Made by a program: the position numbers and the translations under genes. DNA of 64,000 nt from contig CM073887.1 of the NCBI GenBank assembly GCA_037176705.1, positions 23,625,501 to 23,689,500 of the forward strand. The letters run 5' to 3'. Origin of the DNA: Molossus alvarezi. Taxonomy: Eukaryota > Chordata > Mammalia > Chiroptera > Molossidae. Positions 44,846 through 55,015 of this stretch are shown one piece after another. The notes under the pieces are model-generated. The model ran no database searches. It had not been told where the DNA came from and saw only the letters and a program-made list of their open reading frames with translations. The first letter of the stretch is position 1; each line of letters starts with the position of its first letter.

Positions 44846-45241
44846 AAAAATATATCTCCAAATGTGTTCCCAAACTGGTTCTGAATAGCAGGGAGCAACG
44901 CCTCCTTCACCTCCTGAGCGATATACTCCATGCTTCTGTTAATGTGACCTAGAAGGGCAGGAACTTTTTAGCAGCAATCCCACAAATCCAACCATGGCAC
45001 CTCAGAAACGAAACAAACCTGGTGGGTGATTTAATTCAGTCCCCATTTGGTGCTGAGTCCTTCCTGCACTGCTCTCTTCATGCTTATTCAGCCTAAGCTC
45101 CAATGCCACAAGAAGTACCTCACTGCTTCCTGGGGAAACCAACCCCATGCCTTCTGACCTGACAGAAGTTCTTCATGATCCTGAAGCAAGAGCTAGCACC
45201 TCATAGCTTCCATCTGTGGGTCCTAGCTCTAGTCCCTAAGA
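44846..45241. other. Unannotated stretch
   Basis: No repeat or exon recognised between the L2 pair and the hAT-like remnant. Confidence 0.35.
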
Positions 45242-45529
45242 CAGGCACTTTCAAACTATGTATTCCAATCCATTAATAAGTCAGGAAAGCAATTTAATGG
45301 GCTCAACAAGCATTTTAATGATAAAGAATAGAACAGAAAGGACAAAATAGAATAGACTAGAATCGAATTGAATCGAATAGAATAATAGATCAATGTGAGT
45401 TGGACATAGCACAGATAATAATGTTTTCTGGAAGGCTTGTTTCAGTTTGTATTTATGTATATTCTCAGTTGAGATATAAAATATAATTCTCACTATAGGC
45501 AATTAACAGAGCAAGTTTGAAAGCCACTG
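45242..45529. mobile_element. Probable hAT MITE with terminal inverted repeats
   Basis: The left end reads CAGGCACTTTCAAACTATG and the reverse strand of the right end reads CAGTGGCTTTCAAACTTGC, i.e. ends of the CAGNGNTTTTCAAAC type known from hAT-Charlie elements. A run of (GAATA)/(GAATC) units at 45345-45385 lies inside. Flanking 8-bp repeats are unclear. Family not identified. Confidence 0.5.
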
Positions 45530-45758
45530 TCCTTGAGGGTTAGGAGACGCGCTCTTCTCACGGGCCGGCCCCTCCGTGCGTGAAGACCAGTCAACATGGC
45601 CTCTGAATTTGTATCTCCAAGATGAACATTCTGTCCCCTTTCTCCCTTGTTTCCTGTATGATTCCTTTCCCCTTGTTGCTTTCCCTTGGAACTTTGTCTG
45701 CATCCCAATTAAAGTGTGACTCCAAAAACTGACAGCGACCTACTCAGCAGCCTTCTCT

Positions 45759-45968
45759 CGCGCGTGTGGTCCACGCATCATGGTCCGTGCATCGTGGTTG
45801 GTGCATCATGGTTGGTGCATCGTGGTCCGGGCATCATGGTCTGTGTATTGTGGTTGGTGCATCGTGGTCAGTGCATTGTGGTCTGTGCATCGTGGTCGGT
45901 GCATCGTGGTCAGTGCATTGTGGTGGGTGCATCGTGGTCGGTGCATTGTGGTCTGTGCATTATGGTCC
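45759..45968 (+). repeat. 14-bp minisatellite, 15 units
   Basis: About 15 tandem copies of a 14-bp unit, consensus GTGCATCGTGGTCN. Examples are GTGCATCGTGGTTG at 45787 and GTGCATTATGGTCC at 45955. Units differ mainly by C/T at position 7, G/A at 8 and the last two bases. The first unit is degenerate. Since 14 is not a multiple of three, all three plus frames stay open and read the same 14-residue cycle of Val, His, Cys/Ala, Ile/Ser, Trp; these frames are an artefact of the repeat. Confidence 0.95.
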
Positions 45969-46233
45969 CAGTGTTTTCCTGATGGCGCAGACAGACAACA
46001 GTGCTAAGGAAATCTGCCTTCCCTCTAATCCATCAGCAGGACACTAATGACTCCAGACAGCAGACATAGCCCTTTTTGTTTATCTTGCTCCTAATCCCAT
46101 TTTAGTTGTGATCTTCTCTCAGGATGGATTAAAATCTAATTAGTGGGGTTGTTTTGCTTTTGGAGCTGCCACATCACACTATATTCTGACGCCCCACAAT
46201 CTCCTCCAAAGCCGTGTCCACTGCATCCTGTAT

Positions 46234-46257
46234 CTGTATAGGGTTGGGGGGGGGGGG
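46234..46257 (+). repeat. Poly-G run
   Basis: GGGTTGGGGGGGGGGGGTGA: a G-run of about 12 within a G-rich patch. Confidence 0.85.
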
Positions 46258-46404
46258 TGACTCCATGCCGATATTAAATTTACCCTGTAAAATTGCTTCC
46301 TGTTGGGATTCAGACTATACCCAATAGCATCATTTGGATCCTGATGACTTCATCTCATGTGTTCACCATCTCTTTCTCCCACTTCAGCTTTTTGGTGTCA
46401 TTGA

Positions 46405-46605
46405 TAAAGCAGTGGCTTTGATCAGATAATCTAGTGTTCGAATCCCCAGTCTCCAGCTTCATCTCGGTGTGCCCTTAGGGAGGCTATTTAATCTCTCTGT
46501 AAAATAATACCTATCTCAGAGTTTTATAAAAATTAAATGGTATAATATATATAAAATATGTTACATGACACATAGTGGGCACGTAAGAAATGGTAGTCAT
46601 GAACA
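46405..46605 (+). mobile_element. MIR SINE
   Basis: AAGCAGTGGCTTTGATCAGA, GTGTTCGAATCCCCAGTCTC, AGGCTATTTAATCTCTCTGT, AAAATTAAATGGTATAATAT, and ACACATAGTGGGCACGTAAG align in order to plus-strand MIR. Confidence 0.8.
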
Positions 46606-46861
46606 AAAATTATGTTTGAACTGGACAAGCGAGAGACAGAGTTTTACCCTGCATGACCAGAAACTGCAGGCTGAGATTCCCCACTATCACTACCCTTTTG
46701 GTACCGTTCCCACGTTTGCTAACTATCTGTGAGTCCAGCTCACTTTTCCTTTTCTTATCCTCAGCAACACCAGGAGCGATTTATCAAGTGCTTTGTTGAA
46801 ATTCAAACACACAGTTCAGTAGACTTCTAGGATCTTTCGGCCTAAGAATACCAAAGGAAAT

Positions 46862-46914
46862 AGGAGAGGGAGGGGGAGGGGGGAAGGGGGAAGGGAGGGG
46901 GAGGGAGAAGGGGA
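46862..46914 (+). repeat. Homopurine tract with G-quadruplex potential
   Basis: 53 consecutive purines containing GGGAGGGGGAGGGGGG, AAGGGGGAAGGGAGGGGG and AGGGAGAAGGGG. More than four G-runs of three or more with very short loops meet the usual G4 rule; the strand asymmetry also permits triplex (H-DNA). Confidence 0.9.
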
Positions 46915-48029
46915 TGTGGCTGTTCCTTATCATCCTGTGCTAGTTCTGGTGATGAACACGTTCTCTTCAAGGGGCTGACAAATGAACATTTCCATAACCA
47001 AATCTCATCCAAGATGAACAACACACTTACCTGTAGACTCAACTTCCTCTCCATTTCTAAAAATAAACAAATGTGTTTGCCAGAATTTCCCCCCAGCAGC
47101 TCTTCCTTTCTTGAAGCTTCTTCTCATTGCAACCAGTAACGACAACACAATCTTATCGGCAGGTTGCCTCAGTACCTTGCAAAACTATTTATTCCAGAGA
47201 TCTGAATGCACTTAGAGTAGCTCCACGTTTCTCAAAAGCTCGTTGGCTTCCACGGTCGCTTAGCAATGCTCATTCTTTCTCGACACCCTGTTCTACCCTT
47301 CTCCTTGGCAGAGAACACAAACAGAGCAGGTGTCTCAGAACTCTGCCTGCTCTACAGTTTTACCATCAGCTCCAAACCCTGGGTCTGCTTATCCACCCTG
47401 ATCTTCATGCCTGGAACATCTGCAAGCCTTTTTTGTGTTCTTGACAAGTTTTCTGCATGTCTTGGTGCATTTTAGACTTTCGCCTCCCCAACACGCCTCT
47501 TGGAATCGCTCTTGGCTGTGCGCTTTCTCTCAATTTTCTGCAAACGTTTTTTTCAAACCTGAGCTGGTTACATTCATCACAGTCATCTTGCATTTCTTTC
47601 AGTATTGCCCTGTTTCCTACCTCCTCAGAGCCTGTTGTAATTGCAGAAATGAAGGTCACTTTCGAGAGCGTCTCACAGCTAGGGACGAGTCCCTCCTCGC
47701 ATGGTCACAAGTCACAGGTACACATGGGCCTGCTTTCTCTGGTCCCTTGACATTTGTCTTTCTCAGAGCCTCAGTCTGTGTCCAACCATACCCAGGTTCC
47801 TCTTTTTGCTTATCAAGAACCCTCGGCTGACAGCACCAAGTTCTTCTTTTGGACAGAATATCACGTCTAAACCAGTGGTTTGCCTGTTGCTTCCCATTCC
47901 TTCGGGAGACCAGCGCACAACCCAGCGAGCTTATCAGGAAACTGCTCGCTGCACCTGGCCAAGCTGTAAAATAAAAGCTGGGGAATCTTTCATTTTGCTT
48001 TTCTAAAAGAAATCTTTGTGAGTAAAAAT
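46915..48029. other. Unannotated stretch
   Basis: No repeat or exon recognised. Frames of 97-131 codons on the plus strand (47435-47830, 47457-47750) overlap each other and the minus strand and have no domain. Confidence 0.35.
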
Positions 48030-48270
48030 AATAATTACTGAATCTTACTGAGTGCCGATTTTGTTTTGTTGTTGCACTTTTCTGAGCAAACTGAAGTGTA
48101 TTATTTCATTTACTCTTCCCAACAATCCTTTTGGGTGTGGCCTGTCATCACTTTGAGGAGAACACTGAGCACAGACAGGTGAAGGAACCTGTGCGTGACC
48201 ACAGAAGTGAATGGCAGAGGCGTGATCGACACACAGGCCCACGCAACTTGTCTGTGCTCTTGCCCACCAT
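48030..48270 (-). mobile_element. MIR SINE
   Basis: AATTACTGAATCTTACTGAG, TATTATTTCATTTACTCTTC, CCAACAATCCTTTTGGG, GACAGGTGAAGGAACCTGTG and AAGTGAATGGCAGAGGCGTG fit a diverged minus-strand MIR. Confidence 0.72.
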
Positions 48271-48439
48271 GTAATGATGTAATGTCGGCGGATTTCCTGA
48301 CCTTTTCATTCCATTGGTCTTTATAAATGTATTCCAGGCCATACATTTATGTCTATTACATGTTGTTCCTGTGAGTTTCACACAGACTTACAGCCTATAA
48401 ATGTCTTCTTGCATTTTGATTGTGTATAAATTCATCAAA

Positions 48440-48606
48440 CACTTCTAGTTTTATGCCAGAAATTTCTGCATTCTCCATCTACCCATATTATGCTTCTCAT
48501 CACCTCCTTGCATTGCAGTCATTTGTTTCCATGTCTGTGAGCTCCCTGCTATAAGGGCTATTGCCTCATTCAGGGTTGTGCCTGCTGAATGAATGAATGA
48601 ATGAAC
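48440..48606 (+). mobile_element. L2 LINE 3' end, partly deleted
   Basis: CATTTGTTTCCATGTCTGTG, GAGCTCCCTGCTATAAGGG, and the terminal (TGAA)n (TGAATGAATGAATGAATGAA). The usual middle part before the terminal repeat is missing. Confidence 0.6.
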
Positions 48607-50370
48607 AAATGCACTCTGTGTTTTCATTCACAACTTTAAACACATTGAATAGACCGACTCTAAGGGGGAAGCAATAGCACCTGTGTTATTTCAAGGATGA
48701 TGCTATCCTTTCCTGGTGGGGTTGACCTTTCCAAGTGGAAATGTCATAAAACTCCCATCTTCTCACACATGCCTGCAAGTCCACAATTAATGATTTATTC
48801 CTTTGACCTATGTCTTAAAAGCCATTTGTACCACAGTCCCCCTCCTCCAGAGAGGGGAGATTTCATAGAGCCTAGAGGAGGGAGCGTAAAGACCATGGAA
48901 ACTGAGCAGAGGGACACAGGGGACCATGGGGAGTGGCCCAGGGCCAGCGGAGGGCCTGGAGGGGAAGACCATGAGTTCCACAAGCAGAAGCCCTTCAGTC
49001 ATAATAATAAAGAAAGGACTCAGAAGCGTCCTGTTAGGTGACTCTCAAAACAGTTTTCAGTAAGATGTAGGGTCATAATTTTAAAGCAGAGAAGAAACTT
49101 AAACCAAATCAGCCTCTTTAAAAAATGAAAGTTTTATCAAAACAGTTCTTTAAGAAAATTGCCTCAAAGGCCTTGGTTAAAAAAGCACCTGAGGAGTTAG
49201 ACCAAATGAGGTCAGCTTAATGTCTTGTGCGTGTCCACAAAGATTGGAACCAGCTGAATGGTACTTATCTGCAAAGTACTGAGTGGGCGAAGAGGCCAGC
49301 TGCACCCCACAGCACCCACTTCTGAGAGCCAGGCTCCGGCTTTATCTTGGCCCAGTGCCCGCCCCTCGGCCCAGCACGATTCTGACTCCCCAACTACACA
49401 CACTCGGTGCTGGTTTAGAAAGAAGAGGTTGCTGTTTCATAAGTGAGAGAGGGAGCCCTTATTTGGGCATTTCTTTAAAAAAAAAACAGGGTTCATCAGC
49501 TTGCGGGGTCGCAGCATCCCGTCTCCCTGGCTCTCTCTCCTGACTCTCTCCTCTCCGGAGCTTGGCGAGCGGATTCGGCTCCCTCTGCCTCAGTTTCTGC
49601 CTCTGGGCTAGGGACTGGGAGCAGAGGAAAAGGAAGTGACTATTTCCCTAGCAAAGTGTTTTATGCCATTTCATTACCCCATTAGCGTCTTCCTTCCCGT
49701 CTTCCTCTCTGGGATATTTTGAGAACTGATGAGATAATGGTCTGAGAGTGGCTGGCACCCCGCCCCCCCCGCCCCCAGGAAGTCTGATAGGACCCAGGAC
49801 ACTGGCTTCACTCCCTCCTGAAGCAGCTCTGGGTACCAACGAGGCTCACCAGTCAGATCCAGGGGGGCCTCACAGGGCAGCCACAAGCCATACACTGACC
49901 TCATGGTCAATCTTCACAAGAGGCGCCTATGTTGCATTCTGATTCGCAAAACAAATGGACAAAGTAAATCTATAAGAATTTTGTATGAGACCAAGAATCT
50001 CATATTTTAAAGTGACAAATGATAAATAAATAAGAGAAACTCACCCAATTCTGACCTGGAAGCAAGAGGCTGTACAATGTATTTGCAGCGAGTGTGCTAA
50101 AGATAAAATCCAAATTCACATTGAAAAAAATCAATTGGTGTGCAGAATAAAATACTAGTAGGACATGCTCATCTTCTTGGATACCTCTGATAAGCACACC
50201 ACAGGACAGGGAGTTCATTGGGAACTGTATAACATGAAAAGAAAAGACCTGGTTTTAAACAAGCTCATGGAAATCAACTTAATTAACTGATCAATCTGGG
50301 AGCAGATTAGAAAATAAATCCATTCAAGTATCTGATGAAATTGACAGGTAAGTATGGTGCAAATAGGTGG
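48607..50370. other. Unannotated stretch of about 1.8 kb
   Basis: No repeat, RNA gene or exon recognised. Small A-run (49478-49488) and C-rich run (CCCCGCCCCCCCCGCCCCC, about 49759-49777). Opposing short frames at 49212-49942 have no domain. Confidence 0.4.
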
Positions 50371-50435
50371 AGAGAAAAGAGGAAGGGAGAGAAGGAGGGA
50401 GAGAAGAGGGTTGGGAGGAGAGAGAGCGAGCGAGC

Positions 50436-50471
<36 letters not shown>

Positions 50472-50485
50472 GAGAGAGAGAGATT
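50371..50485 (+). repeat. GA-rich homopurine repeat with (GAGC)n core
   Basis: About 115 nt of almost pure purine: GAAAAGAGGAAGGGAGAGA, then GAGAGCGAGCGAGCGAGAG and a long (GA)n, GGGAGAGAGAGAGAGAG and GATTGATTGAG. On the minus strand it forms false Ser/Leu-rich frames of about 90 codons. Confidence 0.93.
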
Positions 50486-51229
50486 GATTGAGAAATGCAT
50501 CTCTAGCAAGCAATTCCTTCCAGGTCTCTGGTTGGTAGATTTTGACAGCCCCCTCTCCAGTTTCACAGCTTTGCAAAATTTAACTCTTTCTCTGTGTTCC
50601 ACTGAAATACTTTATTTCAGAATTCTGCAAAATGATTTTGTCTTCTGTTCATTTGTATTAGGAATTTGGAGACTGACATCCAAGCAGTGCAGGCTATGGG
50701 AATTGGGGAAGTAATGTTAGAGCTATTTAGATTCTGCTTTTCATTCTGCAAATATAGGGGATGGTTTTAAATATTAGATGGAGGAAATAAAATATGGATA
50801 AAGAGGTATTCAGACTATCTGGTCTTTATGGAATAATAATTGCAAACCTTTTCCAAGTCTTTCTCTTAATTGTGTCTTGAATATTGAAACTGCCTCTCTT
50901 GAGTTTTTATGGATAAGTTCACCTCCGTAGGATTTATGTTAAGCAAAGAATTATGAACACAAATAGCTCCAGCTATGGCTCTCAGCCTGGGGTCCTAACA
51001 GCTAGGGACTGAGTGGCAAGTAATATATTACAAATAATGAAGAATTGGAGCTTATTAATGATTTATTATACACCATATAAACAGAATATTTCAAGATTAT
51101 GACCATGAAGATATCTCTCACTCACCCAAATTCCAATTTGATTTTACTGCCTTTTCTTTTTTCTTTTGGACCAGAGTTGAATTCATTCTATTCTTCAGTT
51201 CACAGTGTACTCATCAATTCATAAAAGGA
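50486..51229. other. Unannotated AT-rich stretch
   Basis: No repeat or exon recognised. Confidence 0.35.
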
Positions 51230-52480
51230 CCCCTTTTTTATTTTATTGTGGTTTTTCTCTCCTAATTTTTGGTCCTCGCTCCAGTCTCCCTTCCCTGCTA
51301 GACCCCTTCACTCCAATCTTTATTTAGATGTATGTATTTACTTGAATAATACATGACATTGCTTTGCATGTGCATGCTTAATTTATAAAAGGCGATGCAC
51401 CATAAATCTCATTCTCTTTTCTACTTTTTTCACCCAACTCGATGCTTTTGTAATCCATCTTTGTTGTTATATGTAAACCTAATTATTACTGCTGATGGCT
51501 TCACACAGAACCACAGCTGCCCCGCCCCTGTCCTGGTGATGACCTCCTGGTTGACTCTCCTTCTTTGCTGCCACAAACGGCGAAGCAAGGCCCAGGTGCA
51601 GAGCCGGCCATCGCGGGTCTGTGCGAGCCTGTCGCTGGCTGCCCTGGGGTGGGACCGCTGAGGCCCCAGCTCCCACGCCCCCTCCAGCAATGCCGGGTGG
51701 TCCCACTTCCCCATGTCCTTTTCAGCACTTGATTCTAATAAGATTTTCAATTTCGACAATCTGCTGATTTTAAAGTGGATCACATTGTCATTTAAATTTG
51801 AATTTCTCTGATTACTGGTGAAGTATCTCTTCATAAGCTTATTAGCAATTTGGATTTTTCCTATGAACTGCCTGTATCCCCTGCCTGCATTTTTCCTATG
51901 TGGGTTTCCCATTGTTCTCGCCAAACTGCAGGAGTCTCGTAAGGCATTAATTCCTTATTGATTCTGGTCACTGCAAACATCTTTCCCCTGCCTTCCGTTC
52001 GCCAGGCAGGTTAACTGTTTAGAACTGAAATCTTTACTTTGGATGTCGTCACGCCCACCAATTTTTCACTGATGGTTTATGCTGTTTGGGTCTTGGGTAA
52101 GAAACGTACTCAAAACCCCAGAGCAACAGAGGTATTCTTCTAGATAGCCTTCTATAAGATTTGTACATGTTCCCTTTACAATCTGGTCTTTAACCCACTT
52201 GGAATTTATTTTTGTATGTGTTGTAAGGTAAGACTCTAACTTTTTTCCCCCACAGGGAGTCAGTTTTCTCACCACCATCCACTACATGATCCGTGTTCTT
52301 CCCACTGGTTTGGGAAGAGCCTCTATTTTACAGCAGTTTCCCATGGGTACATGGTCTGGTGTCTACACTCTCTGTTCCTTCCATGTCTTTGGTCAGGCTG
52401 CCTGTCCTGAATGTCCCCTCCCCAACACTACAGTTTTATTATAGTAGTTTCAGTCAATATGCTTTTGTAAGTGGAAGAGA
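51230..52480 (-). mobile_element. Old L1 (L1M) fragment
   Basis: Antisense L1 3' landmarks: TCCATCTTTGTTGTTATATG, TTTGAATTTCTCTGATTACT, GGTGAAGTATCTCTTCATAA, TATGAACTGCCTGTATCCCC, CCACTTGGAATTTATTTTTG, TATGTGTTGTAAGGTAAGAC, then CAGCAGTTTCCCATGGG and TTTATTATAGTAGTTTC. A GC-rich, CpG-containing section (about 51505-51700) is unusual for L1 and might be a separate insertion or an unusually diverged part. No ORF2 frame of use remains. Confidence 0.75.
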
Positions 52481-52686
52481 AGGGTAAGACTACATTAGTA
52501 GACTGGGAATTATGCATAATCCCACAGTCTCTCTTATCCTTGTCCTAGCCCATAATCCCCATGCTGGGTCACCCATGGAAGGGTCCTGCATGTAAATGTC
52601 ATCCGTAATGTATGCCAACATGGGGGAAAAGACGAAAACATCTAAGCGATCACCTGTTTGCCCTGTACAGTTCTTTGGAATTAAAA

Positions 52687-52939
52687 GGATATTTTTCCCA
52701 TTGATTTTTTTAGAGAGAGTGGAAGGGGGAAGGACGGGGCAGAGGAAGGGAGAGAGAGAGAGAGAGAAACATTGATGTGACAGAGACACATAGATTGGTT
52801 GCTTCCCACATGCACCCTGGTTGGGGCTGGGGAATCAAACCTGCAATCAATCCAGGTACATGCCCTTGACCAGAAATTAAACACGCACCCTTCAGTGTGT
52901 AAGCTGATGCTCTAACCACTGGGCAACACCAGCCAGGGC
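52687..52939 (-). mobile_element. Ves-type SINE, diverged
   Basis: TTTTCCCATTGATTTTTTTA, GAGAGTGGAAGGGGGAAGG, (GA)n, GATTGGTTGCTTCCCACATG, CAGGTACATGCCCTTGACC and CACTGGGCAACACCAGCCAGG. The ATCCTCAGGTGAGG tail is missing at the left. No clear target-site duplication found. Confidence 0.88.
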
Positions 52940-53637
52940 AAAATTGCAAGTCTTTCAAAATAAGAAAGAGAATCAATATTTTTTACTCTTGAACTTGAAA
53001 TTTATTACCTTGAGAACCTATAAAACCATTTTTATGGAAATTAAAGGTCTTCAGGAATAATTATACTGGGTCTCCAAAATTTTCTAAGATGATAATATGT
53101 CTGAGGCAGTTGAGGGGCCAAGTGGTGAGCAATTTGCTCCACTTCAATGGCTAATCTGTATTAGAACTAAAACTAGAAGCCAGATCGCCTGAGACTTTCT
53201 TGTCAACCTTACAAATGGGTATCCAATGTCTCCTGTGTGCTAGGCACCACTGCACAGAGTAGAAAAATGAATAAACAAGCATGATCTCTGCCCACATATT
53301 AGTCAATTGGTAACTTGCCTGAAACGTGGGTCTGTGCCCTCACTCATGGAAGAAAGGGTCTATTACAAAGTTGGATAGTTTTTAGTCCATCCTATTAGTC
53401 AGAGGCCAATTCCAATACATTTTACACAGACCAGCTGACAATCAACTAAAAATTCGAAATAGATACTGCCATGATGGATTTACTGGCCAAATATAGACCT
53501 AGTCTATAACTCAGAGAAGACAGAATGGCATGGCAAACGGGCTTCCAGAACAGGAATTAGATGGAAACTACATTCGTTTTGAATACTCACAGTTGAAGAA
53601 TTTGCAGATGAAGGAATGGACAGAATATTCAGGTTGA
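52940..53637. other. Mostly unannotated stretch
   Basis: An L2/MIR-like 3' end on the minus strand may lie at about 53220-53300 (GTGTGCTAGGCACCACTGC, AATGAATAAACAAGC). The rest is not recognised. No exon seen. Confidence 0.4.
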
Positions 53638-53790
53638 GAAAAAAAGGAAGGAAGGTGGATAGGAGGGGAGAGGAAGAAAGGGAAGGAGAGAGGAAGAAAG
53701 GGAGGGAGGGAGAGAGGGAGGGAGGGAGGGAGGGAGGGAGGGAGGGAGGGAGGGGAAAGTAATAAGGAAGGGAGGGAAAGAAAAAAAGCT
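53638..53790 (+). repeat. (GGAA)n/(GGGA)n homopurine repeat
   Basis: About 120 nt of near-pure purine from 53638, with a core of eleven or so GGGA units at 53702-53752, then AAGTAATAAGGAAGGGAGG. GGAA arrays are known binding platforms for ETS-family factors; GGGA units can also form G4 or triplex. Confidence 0.93.
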
Positions 53791-54334
53791 GGTTTAGTTG
53801 GGAATAACTAGGAAAAAATAAGACCGTCTATAACAGAAAGAGACATCTAGAAAGACTCGTCCCTTCAACCTCTTCAACTTCACCAGCATCTCATTTTGAG
53901 TTTGAATTACTTGTGAATAAATATTAGCACTTAAACAGCACAAATACAGTATGGCTGACATAGAAGGTGTTCAATAATTATTAGCATTTTTTTTAAGTAG
54001 ACAATTATCTCTTAGAAAGAATGGAACTAAGGAGTGCATCCAACAATCATTTACAAGTGAAATAAATCATTTGCTTTCCCTAAGGACATATTCCTGAAGA
54101 AATTGTGTCGTTTAAAAATAATCTATGTACTGTTGATCATAGCAAAAAATAAAATAAAGATAGGAAAACCACTCTAATGTTTGGTTAAAGAAATTTCAGC
54201 TTATTCATATTTTGGGATTTTATTCAGTCTTCATAATTATTTAAAACCATGTAACAGATAAAGAGTAACATGGAAAGATATTGAGAGTTTTTGAAATTAA
54301 AAAGCAGGTTAGATAATAATATAACATAGTATTT
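53791..54334. other. AT-rich stretch with possible MIR end
   Basis: A MIR-like 3' end may lie at 53915-53985 (GGCTGACATAGAAGGTGTTC, AATAATTATTAGC). The rest is AT-rich and not recognised. Confidence 0.4.
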
Positions 54335-54348
54335 AAGAATTCAGAACC

Positions 54349-54577
54349 AAGCTGGGCCAGTGTGGCTCAGTGGTTGAGCATCAACGCATGCATCAAGAGG
54401 TCGCTGGTTCAATTCTTGGTCAGGGCACATGCCCAGGTTGTAGGCACGGTCCCCAATGGGGGGCATGCAGGAGGCGGCCAATCAAAGTTCTTTCTCATCG
54501 ATGTTTCTATCTTTCTCTCTCTCTCTCTCCCTTCCTCTCTCTCTAAAAATCAATAAAGAAAACAAATATTTTTTTTA
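54349..54577 (+). mobile_element. Ves-type SINE (gcaccaagagg-like subtype)
   Basis: GCTGGGCCAGTGTGGCTCAG, GCATCAAGAGGTCGCTGGTTC split at 20, TTCTTGGTCAGGGCACATGC, GGGGGGCATGCAGGAGGCGG, CT-rich part and AAAATCAATAAAGAAAACAA tail. A perfect 14-bp duplication AAGAATTCAGAACC lies at 54335-54348 and 54578-54591. Confidence 0.96.
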
Positions 54578-54597
54578 AAGAATTCAGAACCTAGAAG

Positions 54598-54815
54598 TAG
54601 GATGCTTGGGTTCCAATCCCACCTCTTCCACTTAAATAGCTATGAGGCTTTGGGCAATATTTTTAGCCTCTCCATGCCACAGTTTCCTCATAGGCAAAAT
54701 GAAAATAGAAATTAAACCTACCTCATAGGACTCTTGAGATTATTCAGTGAATTAATACATGGAGAAGCAATCTAAACATAGTAAGAAGTCAAATTTTAGT
54801 TATTATTATTATTAT
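54598..54815 (+). mobile_element. MIR SINE
   Basis: GGATGCTTGGGTTCCAATCC, CACCTCTTCCACTTAAATAG, CAGTTTCCTCATAGGCAAAA, AACCTACCTCATAGGACTC and AATTAATACATGGAGAAGCA in MIR order. An (ATT)n run near 54800 closes it. The younger SINE lies immediately upstream. Confidence 0.9.
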
Positions 54816-54859
54816 TGTAATAGGATCATCTCATATCTCTCCCTCATAGACAAGTCTAT

Positions 54860-55015
54860 AAAGCTATCCCATAAAACTTTGAGTGTTTATCTCTAGAAGG
54901 TGAACGTATAGATTTTTCTTCTTCTTTCTGCTTATCTGAATTTTTCTAATTTCTCCAACCATGAAAATATATTGATTTTCTAATAAGGAGCAACAAATTA
55001 TTTTTAGTTTTTGAA
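54860..55015 (+). mobile_element. Possible old L1 3' end
   Basis: GAGTGTTTATCTCTAGAAGG, TGCTTATCTGAATTTTTCTA and AACCATGAAAATATATTGAT resemble the 3' ends of L1MB/L1MC elements, as at 34210, but are more diverged. Confidence 0.45.

Noticed and set aside
45759..45968. Possible CRISPR array
   Set aside because: Units are 14 bp, directly abutting, with no spacers, and the DNA is mammalian.
45716..46047. Three overlapping Trp/His/Cys-rich frames
   Set aside because: They are generated by the 14-bp minisatellite, whose unit has no stop in any plus frame.
46700..46830. Possible ancient CR1/L3-type remnant (GATTTATCAAGTGCTTTGTT)
   Set aside because: Only one short stretch is suggestive and no second landmark of the family was found nearby.
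50307..50602. Two Ser/Leu-rich minus-strand frames of about 90 codons
   Set aside because: They are translations of a (GA)n homopurine tract.
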